DNA of 64,000 nt from Mucilaginibacter sp. SMC90. Its GTDB lineage: Bacteria; Bacteroidota; Bacteroidia; Sphingobacteriales; Sphingobacteriaceae. The notes beneath the pieces were generated by a model. That model saw only the letters and a program-made list of their open reading frames with translations, made no database searches and was not told where the DNA came from. Shown in pieces: positions 14,803 to 24,103 of the stretch. Numbering within the stretch: position 1 is the stretch's first letter; each line of letters begins with the position of its first letter. Made by a program: the position numbers and the translations under genes. The stretch lies in NCBI RefSeq assembly GCF_022811725.1, contig NZ_CP094527.1, positions 6,448,001 through 6,512,000 on the forward strand, written 5' to 3'.

Positions 14803-15729
14803 ATGGCATCAGCGGAAAGGTTGTTACAATTTCTTGAAAAGCAAGGCATTAGCAAACGGAAGTTTTATACAACTGTCGAGGTTTCTAACGGCTATTTAGA
14901 TAAATCTAAAAATATTAGCGCTGATATATTGGAGAGAATAATCTACAGTTATCCCGACATAAACATAATGTGGGTGATCACTGGTACCGGCGAAATGCTG
15001 AAAAGTGACGAAAAACCGGCAGATACCCCGACCTCAAACAACCACGTGCACGAGCCGGTAGTTACGATAAATACAAATACCCCTGTTACCATTAGCAAAG
15101 GCGCTGCAAGCAAACTGGAAAAAACTGTCCACCCTCCTGTCCACCCTCCTGTCATTTTACAACCAAAAATTATTACTGTAGATGGTGGCGGCTACGAAAA
15201 TATTTTACATGTGTCTATTAGGTCGGCGGCAGGTTACTTAGCCGGACATTCCGACCCCGAATACCTTGAAAAGCTGCCATCTTTTAGGCTGCCCGGCCTT
15301 ACTGGTAAAACGTACAGATCATTTGAAGCGGATGGCGATAGCATGGACCCGACAATCAAGCATGGGCAGATGGTTATAGGTGAATGGGTGGAAAGTTTGG
15401 AAGATATTAAAGATGATCGTGTGTATATTATTGTGACCAAAAACAGCCGTCCTGTTATCAAAAGGCTGTTAAATCGCATAAATACAAAGGGTTTGATAAT
15501 AGCAAAGTCGGACGCTACCAACAATAGAGAGTTATATAAAAACTACACTATAAACCCCGATGATATCTTAGAAGTTTGGTACGCCCGTTTCCACGGAAGT
15601 TTCGATTTTCAGGCACCTGGTGATATGTGGAAGCGCGTTAATAACCACGAGGCTGATATAACGCTTTTACAAAGCACAGTTGACAAACTCATGAACGTTA
15701 TTAAAACGGCTGGTTTGTTAAACGAATAG
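14803..15729 (+). CDS. phage repressor, LexA/CI-like with S24 peptidase domain
   Basis: This 308-residue protein has an N-terminal helix-turn-helix (residues 1-65, with ISKRKFYTTVEVSNGYLDKS). A Thr/Pro/Val-rich linker contains a short tandem HPPVHPPV. The C-terminal S24 peptidase domain begins near 130. The cleavage motif is probably A143-G144 (SAAGYLAG), the nucleophile Ser180 (DGDSMDPTI) and the general base Lys220 (RPVIKRLL). All three needed elements are present, so SOS-triggered self-cleavage is likely. A coiled tail follows near 275-305. It is transcribed away from the early operon and should keep the phage dormant. Confidence 0.88.
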   Translation: MASAERLLQFLEKQGISKRKFYTTVEVSNGYLDKSKNISADILERIIYSYPDINIMWVITGTGEMLKSDEKPADTPTSNNHVHEPVVTINTNTPVTISKGAASKLEKTVHPPVHPPVILQPKIITVDGGGYENILHVSIRSAAGYLAGHSDPEYLEKLPSFRLPGLTGKTYRSFEADGDSMDPTIKHGQMVIGEWVESLEDIKDDRVYIIVTKNSRPVIKRLLNRINTKGLIIAKSDATNNRELYKNYTINPDDILEVWYARFHGSFDFQAPGDMWKRVNNHEADITLLQSTVDKLMNVIKTAGLLNE

Positions 15730-15790
15730 AACTTACCCCCTTTAAATGCCTTTAATTTTTTTTGCAAAATGGAAGGCAAATTAACCCTAA

Positions 15791-15890
15791 TTGTACAAGT
15801 CGTTTTTACAGCACTTTGTAAAAACCGCCTTAATCGTACTAAAAACGGACTTTTTTATACTATCAATTATTACAAGTGGTTTTAACCCCC
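15791..15890. mobile_element. putative transposase-binding sites at the phage left end
   Basis: Four copies of one motif lie outside the repressor: ACAAGTCGTTTTTAC (15,795-15,809), the reverse strand of 15,818-15,831 (AAGGCGGTTTTTAC), the reverse strand of 15,838-15,852 (AAGTCCGTTTTTAGT), and ACAAGTGGTTTTAAC (15,872-15,886). Two run forward and two reversed. Multiple end-binding sites of mixed orientation are characteristic of Mu ends. The exact terminal base is not resolved, and host sequence probably begins within about 20 bp after 15,886. CCTTTAAATGCCTTTAA at 15,742-15,758 echoes leader blocks inside the phage. Confidence 0.6.
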
Positions 15891-16018
15891 TTATCATGAT
15901 ATTTTCATCAACACTTATTAATATTACGTATCCATATAAAATTTCAAAAGCAGTTTTCCTGCAGCTATGAATAGCAAGATGATATTAATGTTAAATAATA
16001 TTTATATTCGTTACCTTT

Positions 16019-16621
16019 ATGAACAACCGGATCGATTTGACAGAACATGAGCTACTTAACTTACTGGAAGGTAAAAACATAGCCGCTTTCGATCAGATTT
16101 TTGAGAAATTTTACCGGCCGTTATGCTTTTTTGCCTCGCGCATTATTCATGACCCGGTTGATGCGCAAGACCTGGTACAGGATGTTTTTGTCAGGTTTTG
16201 GCAAAAAGAAAACCTGCCGGTTACTATAGATGCTATCAGATCTTACTTATATGTAAGCGTAAAGAACTCCTGTTTCAATCACCTTGAAAAAAACAGCGTT
16301 AAAATAGCTCACCGGCAAACCCTTATAAACACCGACATTGAGGAAGCCACCATTTTAAATAATATTATACAGGCCGAGGTGTTGAGACAGGTATTCGCTG
16401 CTGTTGATACTTTGCCCGAACAGTGCCGCAAAATTATCCGGATGGCATTTGAGGATGGCAAAAAAGCCAAAGAAATTGCCAGCGAGCTCGGCATTACCGT
16501 AAGTACGGTAAACAACCAAAAAATGCGGGGTCTTAGCTTGTTAAAAAACCGCCTGTCTGAAGAGGGCTTTGCCCTGGGAATGCTCCTGATATTACCCGGC
16601 ATTGTAAACCATGTAAAGTAG
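16019..16621 (+). CDS. ECF RNA polymerase sigma factor, FecI-like
   Basis: This 200-residue protein has sigma region 2 near 22-90 (FDQIFEKFYRPLCFFASRII, then AQDLVQDVFVRFWQ) and region 4 near 125-175 (LPEQCRKIIRMAFEDGKKAK, EIASELGITVSTVNNQ). This is the Bacteroidetes group of FecI-like extracytoplasmic sigma factors. A FecR anti-sigma gene follows, then SusC and SusD. In such loci, a ligand-bound SusC signals through its N-terminal STN domain to FecR, which frees the sigma factor. A short hydrophobic C-terminal end (ALGMLLILPGIV) is present, as in many relatives. Confidence 0.92.
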   Translation: MNNRIDLTEHELLNLLEGKNIAAFDQIFEKFYRPLCFFASRIIHDPVDAQDLVQDVFVRFWQKENLPVTIDAIRSYLYVSVKNSCFNHLEKNSVKIAHRQTLINTDIEEATILNNIIQAEVLRQVFAAVDTLPEQCRKIIRMAFEDGKKAKEIASELGITVSTVNNQKMRGLSLLKNRLSEEGFALGMLLILPGIVNHVK

Positions 16622-16710
16622 GCATTAATAAAACATAAAATTTATTTCAATTTCCTTTAGATAAAACATTACCCTTTCCTGTTCTATCACCAAATACCGG
16701 TTATAGACGC

Positions 16711-17898
16711 ATGGATAATTTTAAAGTAGACAGCCGATTAAGGATTTCTGATCTTATCAGCAATTATTTGAAAGGCAATTTAAGCGAGGCTGAGCATGCC
16801 GAGTTATTTTCGTGGGTTGAAGCCAGCGAAGAAAACAGCGCTTTATTTGATACGATCCTCAACGAAAACAACCTCGAAACCAACCATACCGAATACAATT
16901 TATTTGATACCGAACATGCTTTGGCCAATGTTAAAGCCAGGCTGCAGCCAACCAATGTTAAAACATTCGGGCTACATAGTAAATGGTTGCTTGCAGCAGC
17001 GGCAGCGGTTATTTTATGCCTGGCCGTTGGTATACCTGCTTACTTACACCGTTCATCGCAACAAGCCGTAGCTGTAATAAAAAAGGATCACGAAATTATC
17101 CCGGGTGGCAACAAAGCTATCCTCACATTAGCCAATGGCAGCAAGGTAGTTTTAAACGGTGCCGCTAATGGCAATATAGCAAACCAGGGCAGCACAACAA
17201 TTAAAAAACTAAGCAATGGGGTGGTTGCCTACGATAAAAACAACCTATCAGGCACACAGCCCGCAGCTATTAGCTACAACGTGATGAGCACACCCCGCGG
17301 CGGGCAATATCACCTGATACTGGCCGACGGTACCAATGTTTGGCTTAACGCTGCGTCGTCCATAAAATTCCCTGTTTTATTTAATGGCAATGAGCGCAAA
17401 GTACAAATTACCGGCGAGGCATATTTTGAAGTTGCGCATGATAAAACCAAACCTTTCCGGGTTGAAAGCAACGGACAAACAGTTGAGGTTTTAGGTACGC
17501 ATTTTAACGTAAATACCTATGCCGACGACAACGATATTAAAACTACGTTATTTGAAGGCAGTGTAAAGATAAAAACGGGCGATAAAAGCTACCTGCTTAA
17601 ACCCGGCGAACAATCACATCTGAAAAATGGAGATATAAGTATTGCCCCGGCAGATATGGATGAGGCGCTGGCCTGGAAAAATGGCGTTTTCCATTTTAAT
17701 GATGCCGGCATTGAATCGGTTATGAAGCAAATTAGCCGTTGGTATGATGTTGACGTAAAATATGAAGGAAAAATAAAAGAGCGCACTTTCTCGGGCGAAA
17801 TATCCATGAACGTTAATGCTTCACAAATATTGGACGCCATGCGTTTCAAAAAAATCAATTATACGATAGAAGGCAAAACAATTACCGTAAAGCCCTAA
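16711..17898 (+). CDS. FecR family anti-sigma factor
   Basis: This 395-residue protein has an N-terminal cytoplasmic anti-sigma domain (1-85, with ISDLISNYLKGNLSEAEHAE). One membrane helix follows near 92-110 (LLAAAAAVILCLAVGIPAYL). A periplasmic FecR domain begins near 125 (VMSTPRGGQYHLILADGTNV and the WLNAASSIKFP segment), and a C-terminal DUF4974 domain (about 320-395) ends in KKINYTIEGKTITVKP. It senses the state of the SusC-type receptor and controls the sigma factor encoded just upstream. The gap of 89 bp and shared strand suggest one operon. Confidence 0.92.
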   Translation: MDNFKVDSRLRISDLISNYLKGNLSEAEHAELFSWVEASEENSALFDTILNENNLETNHTEYNLFDTEHALANVKARLQPTNVKTFGLHSKWLLAAAAAVILCLAVGIPAYLHRSSQQAVAVIKKDHEIIPGGNKAILTLANGSKVVLNGAANGNIANQGSTTIKKLSNGVVAYDKNNLSGTQPAAISYNVMSTPRGGQYHLILADGTNVWLNAASSIKFPVLFNGNERKVQITGEAYFEVAHDKTKPFRVESNGQTVEVLGTHFNVNTYADDNDIKTTLFEGSVKIKTGDKSYLLKPGEQSHLKNGDISIAPADMDEALAWKNGVFHFNDAGIESVMKQISRWYDVDVKYEGKIKERTFSGEISMNVNASQILDAMRFKKINYTIEGKTITVKP

Positions 17899-17977
17899 CC
17901 TAATAGTAAATTATTAATTAAAGCCAACTGAATGAATAAAAACATACAAAAAACGCCTTAGGCGCCCTCCACAAACA

Positions 17978-18056
17978 CGGTTATTTTAAATAACCGCACC
18001 CCGACTGGCATCAGGGTACGGTAAATATTTGAGTTAACCCTTCCGGTAAACCGGAA
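17978..18056 (+). promoter_or_regulatory. two hairpins in the SusC leader
   Basis: The 208-bp gap before susC holds a perfect 9-bp inverted repeat CGGTTATTT/AAATAACCG (17,978-17,996) and TTCCGG/CCGGAA with loop TAAA (18,041-18,056). The first could terminate fecR transcription weakly or act in the leader of susC. Neither is followed by a strong T run. The sigma-dependent promoter probably lies here, but I cannot define it. Confidence 0.4.
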
Positions 18057-18106
18057 AAACAAGCTTAGTGTACCTAACCATGTATTAACCCAAACTTCCC
18101 AAAAGT

Positions 18107-21100
18107 ATGAAATTAAATGCTTTTTTAATGGCCATTCATAAACCATGGCTGCCCAAAAAAATCTTATTGGTTATGAAATTGACTACCCTATTTATGGTCA
18201 TAGCCTTTATGCAATGCAGCGCGAGCGCGTTTAGTCAAAAGATTAACCTCAATGCTACAAACGTACCTTTAAAACAGGTGCTAAAGGAAATCAATAAACA
18301 GAATGGATATCTGTTTTTTTACGACACCAAAGATGTGCGCAATAAAAACATTACTGTAAATGTGAAAGATGCATCTGTAGACGAAGCTTTAAACGCTTGC
18401 CTGAAAAACCTGCCGTTAACTTACAAAATTGTAAACAACACCGTTTTTTTGCAAGAGAAAGACATTACCGCAATAAACCCGGTATCGCTTAACATTAAAG
18501 GCAAGGTAGTTGATGAAAAAGGCGAGCCTTTACCCGGTGCTACCATCAAGCTCAAGGGCACTACGCTGGGCGTAACAACCGATGCAAACGGCACTTTTAG
18601 CATTAATGTACCTGATGATAAAAGTATTTTAATTGTAAGCTTTGTTGGCTTTACACCTAAAGAAGTTACAGTTGGCAACAGCACTTTTTTAACGGTTAGC
18701 CTTAGTGAATCAGGCAAATTGAGCGAAGTTGTAGTAACCGCTTTGGGCGTTAAAAAAGCTGAAAAACAATTAGGTTACTCCATAAGCCAGGTTGGCGGCG
18801 AAGAAGTATCGCTAACCCGCGAGCCTACTTTTATAAACGCGTTGGAAGGTAAGGTAGCCGGTTTAGTTGTACAAAGCCCGCCAAACGGTCCGGGCGGTTC
18901 ATCAAGGGTTATATTGCGTGGAAATTCTTCATTTTCGGGATCAAACCAACCTCTGTATGTTGTTGATGGGGTACCCATCAATAGCAGCACCCGCGAAAAC
19001 AGCGATGATGGCGGCAAAGTTTATGGAGGATCTGACCCGGGCGATGGTTTATCATCTATCAACCCGGATGATATTGAAAGCATCAGCGTTTTAAAAGGCG
19101 CATCGGCAGCAGCCCTTTACGGCGGTGGCGCACAGGCCGGTGTTATTTTGATCACTACAAAAAAAGGCAAAAAAGGCCAGGGCCTTGGCATAAGCTTCAA
19201 CAGCAACACTGTGTTGGAAAAAATGGTGCCTTATGATCATTTACAAACTGAATATGGCCGTGGTTACCTGGGCCGCCCGTATACACCTGCCGATTATAGC
19301 GACCCGATATTTTACGGGCAGCTTGCGGATAACTCAGGCGACGCGCCGGGATGGTCATGGGGTGGTAAGCTGGATGGCCGGCCATTTATAGATATTGACG
19401 GAAAAACAAAACCTTACGTATCTCAATCGGCAGCTAAAAACTTCGACCGTTTTTTTAAAACAGGCGTAACTACTACCAATAGCTTAGCCTTTACCAAAGG
19501 TACCGAAAACGGCTCATACAGGGTTTCGCTTTCACAAACACAAGATAACCTCCCTACTCCTGGCGAAAAATACGAAAGGTATAACGCCGTAATACGCGCT
19601 ACTCAGGATTATGGCAGCAGGTTACATACCGATTTCAAGATAGACCTGTCAAGGACCCTGCGCGAAAACGCGCCGCTGTTACGTGGCGATGGCCGTGGCT
19701 CATTTGGCCTGGCGTATCCGCGTATTGCCAGTTCAACAGACATCACTTTGCTGGATGCTAAAACCCCGGATGGTAAATACCTGTCAACTTATAACGCCAA
19801 CCCTTATGTGCAATTGGAGCAGGTAACCAATAATCAAACTCAAAACCGCATCCTGTCATCGGCCAATCTCACTTATGATATTACTAACCACTTGCATGCC
19901 AATTTAATTGCCGGTTACGATTATATATATACACCTGCATTATTTGTGGTACGTCCGAATAACGTAGTTAATACCGACGGTGTTTACCGCACTACTACTA
20001 TTGAGCAGCAAAAGTCTGACGTTAGGGCAATGCTATCATACGATCATAAATTTTCAGACCTTACAGTGAATGCCTTTGCTGGTGCCGAATTGCAAAATTC
20101 ACAACAATATTCACTGGATCTGTATGCCGAGGGATTGGCTGATCCTAACCTGTTAAACTTCAGCAATGCAAGCAATGTGCATGTGCCAACAGAGTCGCAT
20201 ACGCCAAGGTATAAAACCAATTCTGTTTTTGCCGATGTACAATTTGGATACAAGGATTACCTGTTTCTGGAGATAACCGGCCGTAACGATTGGTACTCGG
20301 CCTTGTCATCTACCCGCCCTAATTTTAAACCGAACCTGTTTTACCCATCGGCTAACTTAAGCTTTGTATTCACCGACGCATTAAAATTAGATCCGTCTGT
20401 ATTATCATTTGGTAAAATAAGAGCATCCATAGGACAAACAAGCAGTAACCCTACGCCACAGCTTACAGACCTAACCTTTACGCTTAAGCCGCCTGTAAAT
20501 GGCATTACCAATGCCGAACTTACCGGCGCAACCGTACCGCCGCCAAGTTTAAAACCCGAAACTACAACAGAAACAGAACTTGGTACCGAACTTAAATTTT
20601 TCCAAAACAGGATATCGGTTGATTTTGCTTACTACTACAAAAAGTCTGATAACTTTTTACTGCAATCAACAATCAGCAGTGCAACCACCTATAATTCATT
20701 GTACTTTAACGCTGGTTCAATGTATAACCGCGGGATAGAGCTGGCCATTAGCGGCAGCCCTATAAAAACCCAAAACTTTACCTGGAATGTTGCCATTAAC
20801 GGTGCTAAAAACAAAAACATGGTAACCGCACTTGATCCTACAATCGGAGCTAACGGTATCTCCCATTATTACAACATTAAATCAAAAGTAGGATACCCAC
20901 TGGGCTCTATCTTCGGCAGTACATTTTTGAAAAATGCCCAGGGACAAGACGTGTATGTACCTGTAAATTCAAGGTATGGCACATCTGATGCATCGCAGCC
21001 AAATAACGCGGTTATCAAGGACGTTAATAACAATGAAAGCTATCTGGGGTCACCAAATCCAAATTGGGCTGGCGGTATAACCAATACTTTCAATTATAAA

Positions 21101-21604
21101 AACTTCTCCTTCAGCTTCCTTATCGACGGCCAGTTTGGCGGACAGATTTACGAAGCAGGTGCCCGGTGGACAAACTATTTTGGTAATTCAGAAGCATCAC
21201 TTCTTGGCCGCGACGGTACCTACATACCTAACGGTGTTATCAATACCGGTACAGCGTCGGCTCCTGTTTACGTGAAAAACACGCTGCCATATAGTCCTTA
21301 TATCCAATACAATGATGGTGGCAATGCCGATAAAAGCGCCGATGAAGCTAATGTGTTTAGCCGTACTTTTGTCAAATTCAGGCAAATTTCACTCGGTTAT
21401 TCATTACCGCAAAGCTTGTTAAACAGCAGTCATATCCGCTCGGTTACACTTTCACTTATTGCCCGTAACCTTTTCTATATTAAGAAAGACCTGCCAACCT
21501 TTGATCCTGAAGCATCAGATAGTATTGCCCAGGGTTATGGCTATGACAGCGGCGCGCTGCCAACAAGCCGCACTTTCGGCTTTAATTTAAATGTTACCTT
21601 TTAA
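18107..21604 (+). CDS. SusC/RagA-family TonB-dependent receptor with STN signalling domain
   Basis: This 1165-residue outer-membrane receptor starts with a long signal peptide (cleavage near 43, SASAFSQ). An STN signalling domain spans about 45-115 (VPLKQVLKEINKQNGYLFFY). A carboxypeptidase-like beta domain spans about 128-205 (GKVVDEKGEPLPGATIKLKG). The plug is about 215-330, with the SusC-type segment PLYVVDGVPINSS and the ISVLKGASAAALYG strand. The barrel ends in a C-terminal phenylalanine (NLNVTF). The STN domain fits the FecI/FecR pair upstream. It partners the SusD-like lipoprotein encoded 21 bp downstream. The substrate is unknown and no glycosidase or peptidase accompanies the locus. 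Confidence 0.95.
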   Translation: MKLNAFLMAIHKPWLPKKILLVMKLTTLFMVIAFMQCSASAFSQKINLNATNVPLKQVLKEINKQNGYLFFYDTKDVRNKNITVNVKDASVDEALNACLKNLPLTYKIVNNTVFLQEKDITAINPVSLNIKGKVVDEKGEPLPGATIKLKGTTLGVTTDANGTFSINVPDDKSILIVSFVGFTPKEVTVGNSTFLTVSLSESGKLSEVVVTALGVKKAEKQLGYSISQVGGEEVSLTREPTFINALEGKVAGLVVQSPPNGPGGSSRVILRGNSSFSGSNQPLYVVDGVPINSSTRENSDDGGKVYGGSDPGDGLSSINPDDIESISVLKGASAAALYGGGAQAGVILITTKKGKKGQGLGISFNSNTVLEKMVPYDHLQTEYGRGYLGRPYTPADYSDPIFYGQLADNSGDAPGWSWGGKLDGRPFIDIDGKTKPYVSQSAAKNFDRFFKTGVTTTNSLAFTKGTENGSYRVSLSQTQDNLPTPGEKYERYNAVIRATQDYGSRLHTDFKIDLSRTLRENAPLLRGDGRGSFGLAYPRIASSTDITLLDAKTPDGKYLSTYNANPYVQLEQVTNNQTQNRILSSANLTYDITNHLHANLIAGYDYIYTPALFVVRPNNVVNTDGVYRTTTIEQQKSDVRAMLSYDHKFSDLTVNAFAGAELQNSQQYSLDLYAEGLADPNLLNFSNASNVHVPTESHTPRYKTNSVFADVQFGYKDYLFLEITGRNDWYSALSSTRPNFKPNLFYPSANLSFVFTDALKLDPSVLSFGKIRASIGQTSSNPTPQLTDLTFTLKPPVNGITNAELTGATVPPPSLKPETTTETELGTELKFFQNRISVDFAYYYKKSDNFLLQSTISSATTYNSLYFNAGSMYNRGIELAISGSPIKTQNFTWNVAINGAKNKNMVTALDPTIGANGISHYYNIKSKVGYPLGSIFGSTFLKNAQGQDVYVPVNSRYGTSDASQPNNAVIKDVNNNESYLGSPNPNWAGGITNTFNYKNFSFSFLIDGQFGGQIYEAGARWTNYFGNSEASLLGRDGTYIPNGVINTGTASAPVYVKNTLPYSPYIQYNDGGNADKSADEANVFSRTFVKFRQISLGYSLPQSLLNSSHIRSVTLSLIARNLFYIKKDLPTFDPEASDSIAQGYGYDSGALPTSRTFGFNLNVTF

Positions 21605-21625
21605 TTATACAGAAAGGAGAAAATC

Positions 21626-23101
21626 ATGAAAAATTCAATAAACAGCATATTACTATTCTTCGTTATTGTAACGGTGCTTTCGGGCTGTACAAAAAACTTT
21701 GCGAAGTACAACTTAAACCCCGATGCCATAACTACCATTGATCCGGGAGCCTTGCTTTCTGACGCTGAGGTTAATACATCAGCTGTAGATATGTTTCCGC
21801 GTACAGCTTATTGCCACGCTTTTATGCAGTACGGTTATGCAAATGATTGGCCAGGTACTGCTTACGTTGCAACTGATGATGTATCACAACGTTACTGGAA
21901 CAACTTTTACCGGCCGGCGCTAAATGACCTTGAATACGTTGTACCGGTATTAAAAGCCCGTACCGATTTGCAGTCAACTTATGCTGCCGCCCGGATATGG
22001 AGGGTATTTATCTATCAAAAATTAACCGATTATTATGGCGATATCCCATACAGCCAGGCAGGCAAAGCTTTAAGCGATAAGGTATTTACGCCTGTATATG
22101 ATCCGCAGCAACAGATCTACACTGATTTTATAAAAGAACTTAGGGAATCTATCATACTTTTAACAAACAACTCCAATCAAAAAGTAAGCGGCGACCAGTT
22201 TTATGGTGGCAATGCCGCGCAATGGAAAAAGCTGGCTTCATCCATGCTGCTGAGAATAGGTATGCGTTTGATTAAGGTTGACCCTACGCAGGCATCAACA
22301 TTGGCCAAAGAAGCCATTGCCGATGGTGTGATGAGCAGCAATGCCGATATGCCTGTTTTAATGCACAATGCCGCCGCGCCAAACGGTTTTAACTTTACAT
22401 TGAACGACGGACAAAATGATTTCTTCCTCCATAAAACCCTCGTAACCGAAATGAAGGTTGCCGGAGATCCGCGTTTATTTGTATATGGCGGTGTTTACAA
22501 TACATTCATAGCTAACAGCGGTCAAAAAGCTACCCCGGTTGATACTACTCAATTTAATGGTTACAGCTTTAATGCTAACGACCCGGCACCAAATACCAGG
22601 GTTAATTATGATGCCTTTGGCCAAAAAGAAACCCCATTTTTTGACTTTGCTTATGCTGAGGTTGAGTTTTTAACAGCAGAAGCTATTGTGCGCGGCTACG
22701 TTACAGGCAGCGCCAACGACCATTACCAGGCAGGTATCAGGGCGCATATGCAGTCGTTATCAAAATTATCGGGAAGCCCGGTTATTACCGAAACACAGAT
22801 AAGTGATTACCTGACAAAAAATCCATTACCGGCAGCATCTGAAGCACAGATAGCCAAGATAAACACCGAGTTTTGGGTGGCTGGTTTTGTTTTTGATGCC
22901 GATGAGGTTTGGGCCAACTGGAGGCGCACCGGCTACCCTGTGTTAACGCCAAACCCAGGCACAAGCGGCGGTATCCCGCGTAAAATACCTTATCCGCAAT
23001 CGGAGTTTAATTTAAACAATGCCAACGTAACCGCGGCGATAGCCAATTACGGCGGCACCAATAATTTTAATCCTAAAGCTCGTGTTTGGTGGGATAAATA
23101 A
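21626..23101 (+). CDS. SusD-like surface lipoprotein (SusD/RagB, SusD-like_2 type)
   Basis: This 491-residue lipoprotein has signal MKNSINSILLFFVIVTVLSG followed by the lipobox cysteine at residue 21. The body shows SusD-like features: NPDAITTIDPG early, ARIWRVFIYQKLTDYYGDIP Y near 115-135 (a TPR-type helix), and WKKLASSMLLRIGMRLI near 195-215. The length and N-terminus fit the SusD-like_2 group. It caps the SusC channel and binds the ligand at the surface. It ends the operon, with a strong terminator 24 bp after the stop. Confidence 0.92.
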   Translation: MKNSINSILLFFVIVTVLSGCTKNFAKYNLNPDAITTIDPGALLSDAEVNTSAVDMFPRTAYCHAFMQYGYANDWPGTAYVATDDVSQRYWNNFYRPALNDLEYVVPVLKARTDLQSTYAAARIWRVFIYQKLTDYYGDIPYSQAGKALSDKVFTPVYDPQQQIYTDFIKELRESIILLTNNSNQKVSGDQFYGGNAAQWKKLASSMLLRIGMRLIKVDPTQASTLAKEAIADGVMSSNADMPVLMHNAAAPNGFNFTLNDGQNDFFLHKTLVTEMKVAGDPRLFVYGGVYNTFIANSGQKATPVDTTQFNGYSFNANDPAPNTRVNYDAFGQKETPFFDFAYAEVEFLTAEAIVRGYVTGSANDHYQAGIRAHMQSLSKLSGSPVITETQISDYLTKNPLPAASEAQIAKINTEFWVAGFVFDADEVWANWRRTGYPVLTPNPGTSGGIPRKIPYPQSEFNLNNANVTAAIANYGGTNNFNPKARVWWDK

Positions 23102-23124
23102 TTCAGCATTAATTTAGGTAAAGG

Positions 23125-23160
23125 GCCGCCTCCGGTTTTACCGGGGCGGCTTTATTTTGT
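23125..23160 (+). terminator. intrinsic terminator after SusD
   Basis: GCCGCCTCCGG/CCGGGGCGGC forms a GC-rich stem with a TTTTA loop, followed by TTTATTTTGTT. It closes the sigma-FecR-SusC-SusD operon. Confidence 0.85.
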
Positions 23161-23173
23161 TAGTAGGAGTTAA

Positions 23174-23926
23174 TTGATTGATGAGATAATAACCCTCTAC
23201 ACTAATATTAAATATGTTACGTTGAAGCAAGCGGGGAAATCATTTCCGCAGGTTATTTTTAATTTAATCCCGCAAATAATAATTATAAAATTGAAAAATT
23301 TCCCGTTCGATACTGTGTCACTTGATGCCGACGAGGTACAAGCACTTGAAGATACTTACAAAGAGCTTAAAAGAAAATTCAATATCGGCTTGCCGAATAA
23401 ATCAGAACACCACATCAACAAATTTGAAATATTTAATAACATTCCAGACGCAAAATTAGGAGGTACTTTACTCGTCAACTATCCTTCGGCAAATTGTTAT
23501 CTGAACTTTGTTAAATTCAGTTATCAAAATAGCATGGGCGGTCGTGGTGGTAAGGGTGGGCAGGTTACCCAGTATGATAAATACCAGGTATGGGCATTTG
23601 CAGATTTAAAATCAGATTTTGGAAGGGTATTGATCAGAAGAAAAACATTTACTGACAGAGTATTAGAAATATTTCACCCTGTTGAGCTTAAATTTAATAA
23701 CGACAAAACGTTCAGCAATCATTTCTACGTTGTTGCTAACGATAATGAAAAAGCGAAAGCGGCCATGACTTCAGCTTTCAGGAATGTTCTTGTTGAAATG
23801 ATGTATAAAGACTTCGTGGTAGAGATCATCAACACAACCATAGTTATACGCACAATTCAACCAGTCACTCCTGAGCATACGGTTCATTTAGCTGAGTTTG
23901 TAAATAAACTCTCAGAGCTTACTTAG
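23174..23926 (+). CDS. hypothetical protein (250 aa)
   Basis: The only usable start is TTG at 23,174, preceded by AGGAG five bases upstream; no ATG exists in the first 120 codons. The protein is soluble with a helical N-terminal half (EVQALEDTYKELKRKF), a Gly-rich SMGGRGGKGGQV loop near residue 118-130, and a strand-rich C-terminal half. I recognise no family. It is AT-richer than the SusC/D genes and stands alone next to a MITE, suggesting an accessory gene. The lack of an ATG leaves open that its N-terminus is lost. Confidence 0.5.
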   Translation: MIDEIITLYTNIKYVTLKQAGKSFPQVIFNLIPQIIIIKLKNFPFDTVSLDADEVQALEDTYKELKRKFNIGLPNKSEHHINKFEIFNNIPDAKLGGTLLVNYPSANCYLNFVKFSYQNSMGGRGGKGGQVTQYDKYQVWAFADLKSDFGRVLIRRKTFTDRVLEIFHPVELKFNNDKTFSNHFYVVANDNEKAKAAMTSAFRNVLVEMMYKDFVVEIINTTIVIRTIQPVTPEHTVHLAEFVNKLSELT

Positions 23927-24103
23927 TTGAAATGAAGAAATTTACAGTCTTGTTAAGGAGGCTTTTGAGTATAAAAGTTATTTTCTCTCAGCAAAATCAA
24001 ACAAGGTGCCCGGTGTTTTATGCAAAAAATCCCCTCTGGAAAGAAGCGCGTAGAACGTGGGTAGCAGGAGCGTGTTTCTACTATAGGCTTATCAAAACAG
24101 CCC

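Larger units (their letters stand above)
1..15890. mobile_element. Mu-like transposable prophage, one end (partial)
   Basis: The region combines a MuA-like DDE transposase, a MuB-like ATPase, a DUF3164 protein, an S24-type repressor, and gpF-like and gpG-like virion proteins. This gene set is specific to transposable phages. The repressor lies outermost and the transposase next, as at the left end of Mu, so the phage left end faces right in this window at about 15.89 kb. Four similar putative transposase-binding sites at 15,795-15,886 support that boundary. The right end and most virion genes lie beyond position 1, so the target duplication cannot be checked. Intactness is unknown, but no broken reading frame was seen in the visible part. 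Confidence 0.9.

Noticed and set aside
15886..15960. Exact phage terminus and 5-bp target duplication
   Set aside because: The other phage end is outside the window, so neither could be confirmed.
17958..18146. 62-codon minus-strand frame before SusC
   Set aside because: It overlaps the SusC start and its leader hairpins, with no supporting pattern.
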